DNA of 64,000 nucleotides from Apostichopus japonicus (taxonomy: Eukaryota; Echinodermata; Holothuroidea; Aspidochirotida; Stichopodidae), in assembly GCF_037975245.1 (NCBI RefSeq), contig NC_092580.1, positions 1,895,501-1,959,500 of the forward strand, read 5' to 3'. Both the position numbers and the translations under genes were made by a program. The notes beneath the pieces were generated by a model, which worked only from the letters and a program-made list of their open reading frames with translations, had not been told where the DNA came from and ran no database searches. This document shows positions 61,851 through 64,000 of this stretch, piece by piece; position 1 is the first letter of the stretch, and every line of letters starts with the position of its first letter.

Positions 61851-62063
61851 CTGTTTGTAGGCTAATTCAAAGTTGCCGATATCGCAGTCCTTTTCCTTCC
61901 TGCGATCCAGTACGACTGCTAGGGTGTCTTCGATCACCGCCGCACAGAGACGTTCGGTAATCTCAGTAGTGGCGCCCATCGCTGGACTGCAATTGATCTC
62001 AATCAACCAGGGATCAAAATCATCTGTCATCATAAAGTCCGCCCCGTAAAGTTCAAAGGAATT
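61851..62063 (-). CDS. TTLL3/TTLL8-like: Tubulin glycylase ATP-grasp exon (C-terminal active-site part)
   Basis: The exon holds 71 whole codons between CTCTCTAAG and GTATTT, phase 0 on both sides. It reads [15 protein letters not shown], then [16 protein letters not shown], then [17 protein letters not shown] and [12 protein letters not shown]. The E-I-N motif supplies the metal/ATP-binding Glu and Asn of tubulin tyrosine ligase-like enzymes. The LCA-x3-DTL-x-VV-DR and D-x-G-x-FEL-x-YKQ signatures place it in the TTLL3/TTLL8 glycylase clade, as I recall those proteins. Such enzymes add glycine to glutamate side chains of tubulin tails in ciliary axonemes. Active-site residues visible here are intact, so the enzyme should be functional. 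TTLL10 is a less likely alternative. Confidence 0.93.
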
Positions 62064-62280
62064 CTTAGAGAGAAAGGGCGGGAAGAAATTAACAAATGGG
62101 AGGTGGAATAGAAATAGGCATTTGAAGGCAATATGCTAGCAAGTTATTGTGAAGGTCTAAAACAATGCAAATTAAATATAAAGCTAGAATGAAACTAAAC
62201 AAGCAATGTAAAATTACAAGTGAGTCATATAGGTTAAAAAAAAAAAAATTAAAAAAACATAATCATGGGATTCAAAAAGA

Positions 62281-62351
62281 AGGTTCTATGCTATCGGTCG
62301 AGAGTGCAATACCTGCCAGCTTTTTCTGCATGTCCTCCAAATTGGTCGCCT
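62281..62351 (-). repeat. Exact 71-bp copy of glycylase exon sequence in an intron
   Basis: The sequence is identical over all 71 bases to 61110-61180 inside the long exon, in the same orientation, and lies about 1.17 kb upstream of it in the gene. It corresponds to the coding part around ATNLEDMQKKLAG. On the minus strand it is preceded by CTAGTTTAG, an acceptor-like sequence, but has no donor at its end (TTCTTTTTG follows). An A-rich stretch lies beside it. It is probably a recent internal duplication rather than a used exon. Confidence 0.93.
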
Positions 62352-62391
62352 AAACTAGAAAGTTTAGAACTAATTAACATCTTAAATTTAA

Positions 62392-62950
62392 CTTCCCCTC
62401 ATGACATTAACATCAATTCAAAGCATTACCCTCATTACATAGCATTAACCTCCTTACATAGCATAAACTACTTTCATAGCAAATATACTACTTTCATAGC
62501 ATTTCCCTCCTTTCATAGCATATATACTACTTTCATAGCATATATACTACTTTCATAGCATTAACTTCCCTTCATGACATTAACGTCCCTTCATAGCATC
62601 AACCTCCTTTCATAGCATATACTACTTTCATACTACTTTCATAGCCTATATACTACTTTCATAGCATTACCTTCCTTTCATAGCATTACCCTCCTTTCAT
62701 AGCATATATACTATTTTCATAGCATTAACTTCCCTTCATGACATTAACTTCCCTTCATGACGTTAACATACCTTCATAGCATTAACCCTCCCTTCATAGC
62801 AATTCCATCCTTTCATAGCGTATATACTACTTTCATAGCATTAACCTCCCACCATAGCATTAACTTCCTTCATAGCATATACTATTTTCATACCATATAC
62901 TACTTTCATGGCATTAACCTCCCTTCATACCATTAAACTCTCTTCATAAC
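62392..62950. repeat. ~20-bp minisatellite (TTTCATAGCATTAACCTCCC family)
   Basis: About 28 irregular copies built on CTTTCATAGCAT, followed by either TAACCTCC, TAACTTCC or ATATACTA. It fills most of the intron and ends about 20 bases before the next exon's donor on the minus strand. Confidence 0.9.
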
Positions 62951-62973
62951 ATGAAACCAAGTTGCTAAATTAC

Positions 62974-63196
62974 CTTCCTCATAGTCACTGCATCCTGACA
63001 ACAGAGTAAAGCAGACACAACAGCCTTCTTCATGCCAGGATAAACTACATCATCCCAGACGTTCCCGCACCCTCTCTTCTCCAGGTAGGCCTTAAATTCC
63101 TCGCTGTCCCACATGTTATCGTCGGGAAGCATCCGTGACCTCGTCGTTGCATTCTCATAATTCTTCTGTATAGATTGATTTGACAGATGAATGGAT
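62974..63196 (-). CDS. TTLL3/TTLL8-like: Tubulin glycylase ATP-grasp exon (upstream part)
   Basis: The exon follows CTCTTCTCCTCAATTCAG and ends at GTAATT. It starts with the third base of a codon, then 74 whole codons: SIHLSNQSIQKNYENA, LPDDNMWDSEEFKAYL, then VVYPGMKKAVVSALLCCQD and TMRK. The HLSN-x-S-x-QK block is the N-x(2)-(I/V)QK region of TTLL enzymes. The DNMW and PGMK-AV patterns are characteristic of TTLL3/TTLL8, as I recall them. It splices in phase 0 to the NSFELYG exon. The ATP-binding N-terminal lobe must lie on exons beyond the right edge; I found none in 63.2-64.0 kb. Confidence 0.93.
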
Positions 63197-63863
63197 CTGA
63201 ATTGAGGAGAAGAGAGTACATAAGCTTTCAGTTTAAGTATTGTGGAAACCAAGCATGATGAAACAACTGATAAATTTTCACAAGAATATTCTCAGAATCC
63301 CAATTTAAGCTAAAGAAATTGAATATAAACAAAAGTCGTCATGGAAACATAACACAATTGTTTTCAACAAGCCAATTATAAGACTGTTTGCACTCAATCA
63401 ACACTGACTTGAGAGTGTATTGGGCTAAAATGATCAATTTTAATATCACTCACTGACAATCTTCCACACAGAAGAACTATAAGTAATACCTCATTTGAGG
63501 CATGTCATTTAAAAATAGCAAAATGTAACTTTAATACAACATAACAAACTAAAAGGCCATATTTTTGAAACACCTGGAACATGCACATATTTCTTGTCCT
63601 TGGAAACATAAATAATTGCTGTGATATATCCTGGCTGTATACAACTAGTATACAGCTCACATTTGCCAGCTGGAGTTGACAAAATGCGTCATCAAAGTTT
63701 GGATCCACTAAAAGTGTAGCGTACTGCAGCAAGGTCTGCATGGAATAGTCCTTGATAAACATTATCCTATAACATCCAAGTGGTGGGAGGGGTATGTATA
63801 CAATGTATCATAACCAAGGTGGAGGGATATAATCGAAAAGGTATAAGCCATACATGTATTATA
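63197..63863. other. Intron of the glycylase gene
   Basis: AT-rich. An 85-codon minus-strand frame (63505-63762) shows no TTLL motif and is not called. Confidence 0.5.
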
Positions 63864-64000
63864 AAGCAAAAGTGTTACAACTAAAGTGAGGGTAACAGTG
63901 TTACAGCTAAAGTGAGGTTAACAGTGTTACAAATAAAGTGATGGTAATAATGTTACAGCTAAAGTGAGGGTATTAGTGTTACAGCCAAAGTGAAGGTAAC
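63864..64000. repeat. 26-bp minisatellite running off the window
   Basis: Five copies of a 26-bp unit containing GTGTTACAGCTAAAGTGAGG and TAAC. The array is cut by the window edge. Confidence 0.9.

Larger units (their letters stand above)
62064..62973. other. Intron of the glycylase gene
   Basis: This intron contains an exact 71-bp copy of downstream exon sequence (62281-62351) and a long ~20-bp repeat array (62392-62950), listed separately. Confidence 0.85.

Noticed and set aside
63505-63762. 85-codon minus-strand frame considered as the next upstream glycylase exon
   Set aside because: No TTLL motif and no suitable donor; upstream exons are probably outside the window.

Overview
The window reads as AT-rich animal nuclear DNA: short intron-separated exons with GT/AG borders in a very large excess of non-coding sequence, many minisatellites, poly-G tracts, hAT-type and Ty3-type mobile-element remains, and tRNA-like repeats. 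A ciliary tubulin glycylase gene (TTLL3/TTLL8 clade) fits any ciliated metazoan. The mix suggests a marine invertebrate, perhaps an echinoderm, but the species guess is inference only.

Left part (1-25 kb): no gene is recognisable. It holds tandem arrays (29-bp units ending in a perfect 58-bp palindrome at 3.1-3.5 kb; 35-bp units at 7.5-8.0 kb; a 1.5-kb array of ~20-bp units at 11.3-12.8 kb) and a 363-bp hAT-like non-autonomous transposon at 17.9 kb with an 8-bp target duplication.

25-49 kb, plus strand: the 3' part of a gene for a single-pass membrane protein. A transmembrane exon (25360-25557) joins in phase to a terminal exon (28217-28602) whose cytoplasmic tail carries two PPxY motifs. 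A second terminal exon at 45293-45414 has the same splice phase and could be an alternative C-terminus. Between them lie several minisatellites, a second transposon-like element at 38.5 kb, a partial THAP-domain gene (39731-40742, plus strand) and, directly beside it on the minus strand, a broken Ty3-type gag with a CCHC zinc knuckle (41.05-42.07 kb).

49.7-51.7 kb: a patch of foldback and inverted repeats followed by four tRNA-like repeat units.

53.7-63.2 kb, minus strand: a tubulin glycylase gene. Two exons (62974-63196 and 61851-62063) encode the C-terminal half of the ATP-grasp catalytic domain. A long exon (about 60597-61400) encodes the post-catalytic segment and a tail with a 10-residue repeat. 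Three more phase-compatible exons (55811-55888, 55048-55105, 53738-54234) may finish the protein or belong to a neighbour. The 5' part of the gene lies beyond the right edge. An exact 71-bp copy of exon sequence sits in one of its introns.
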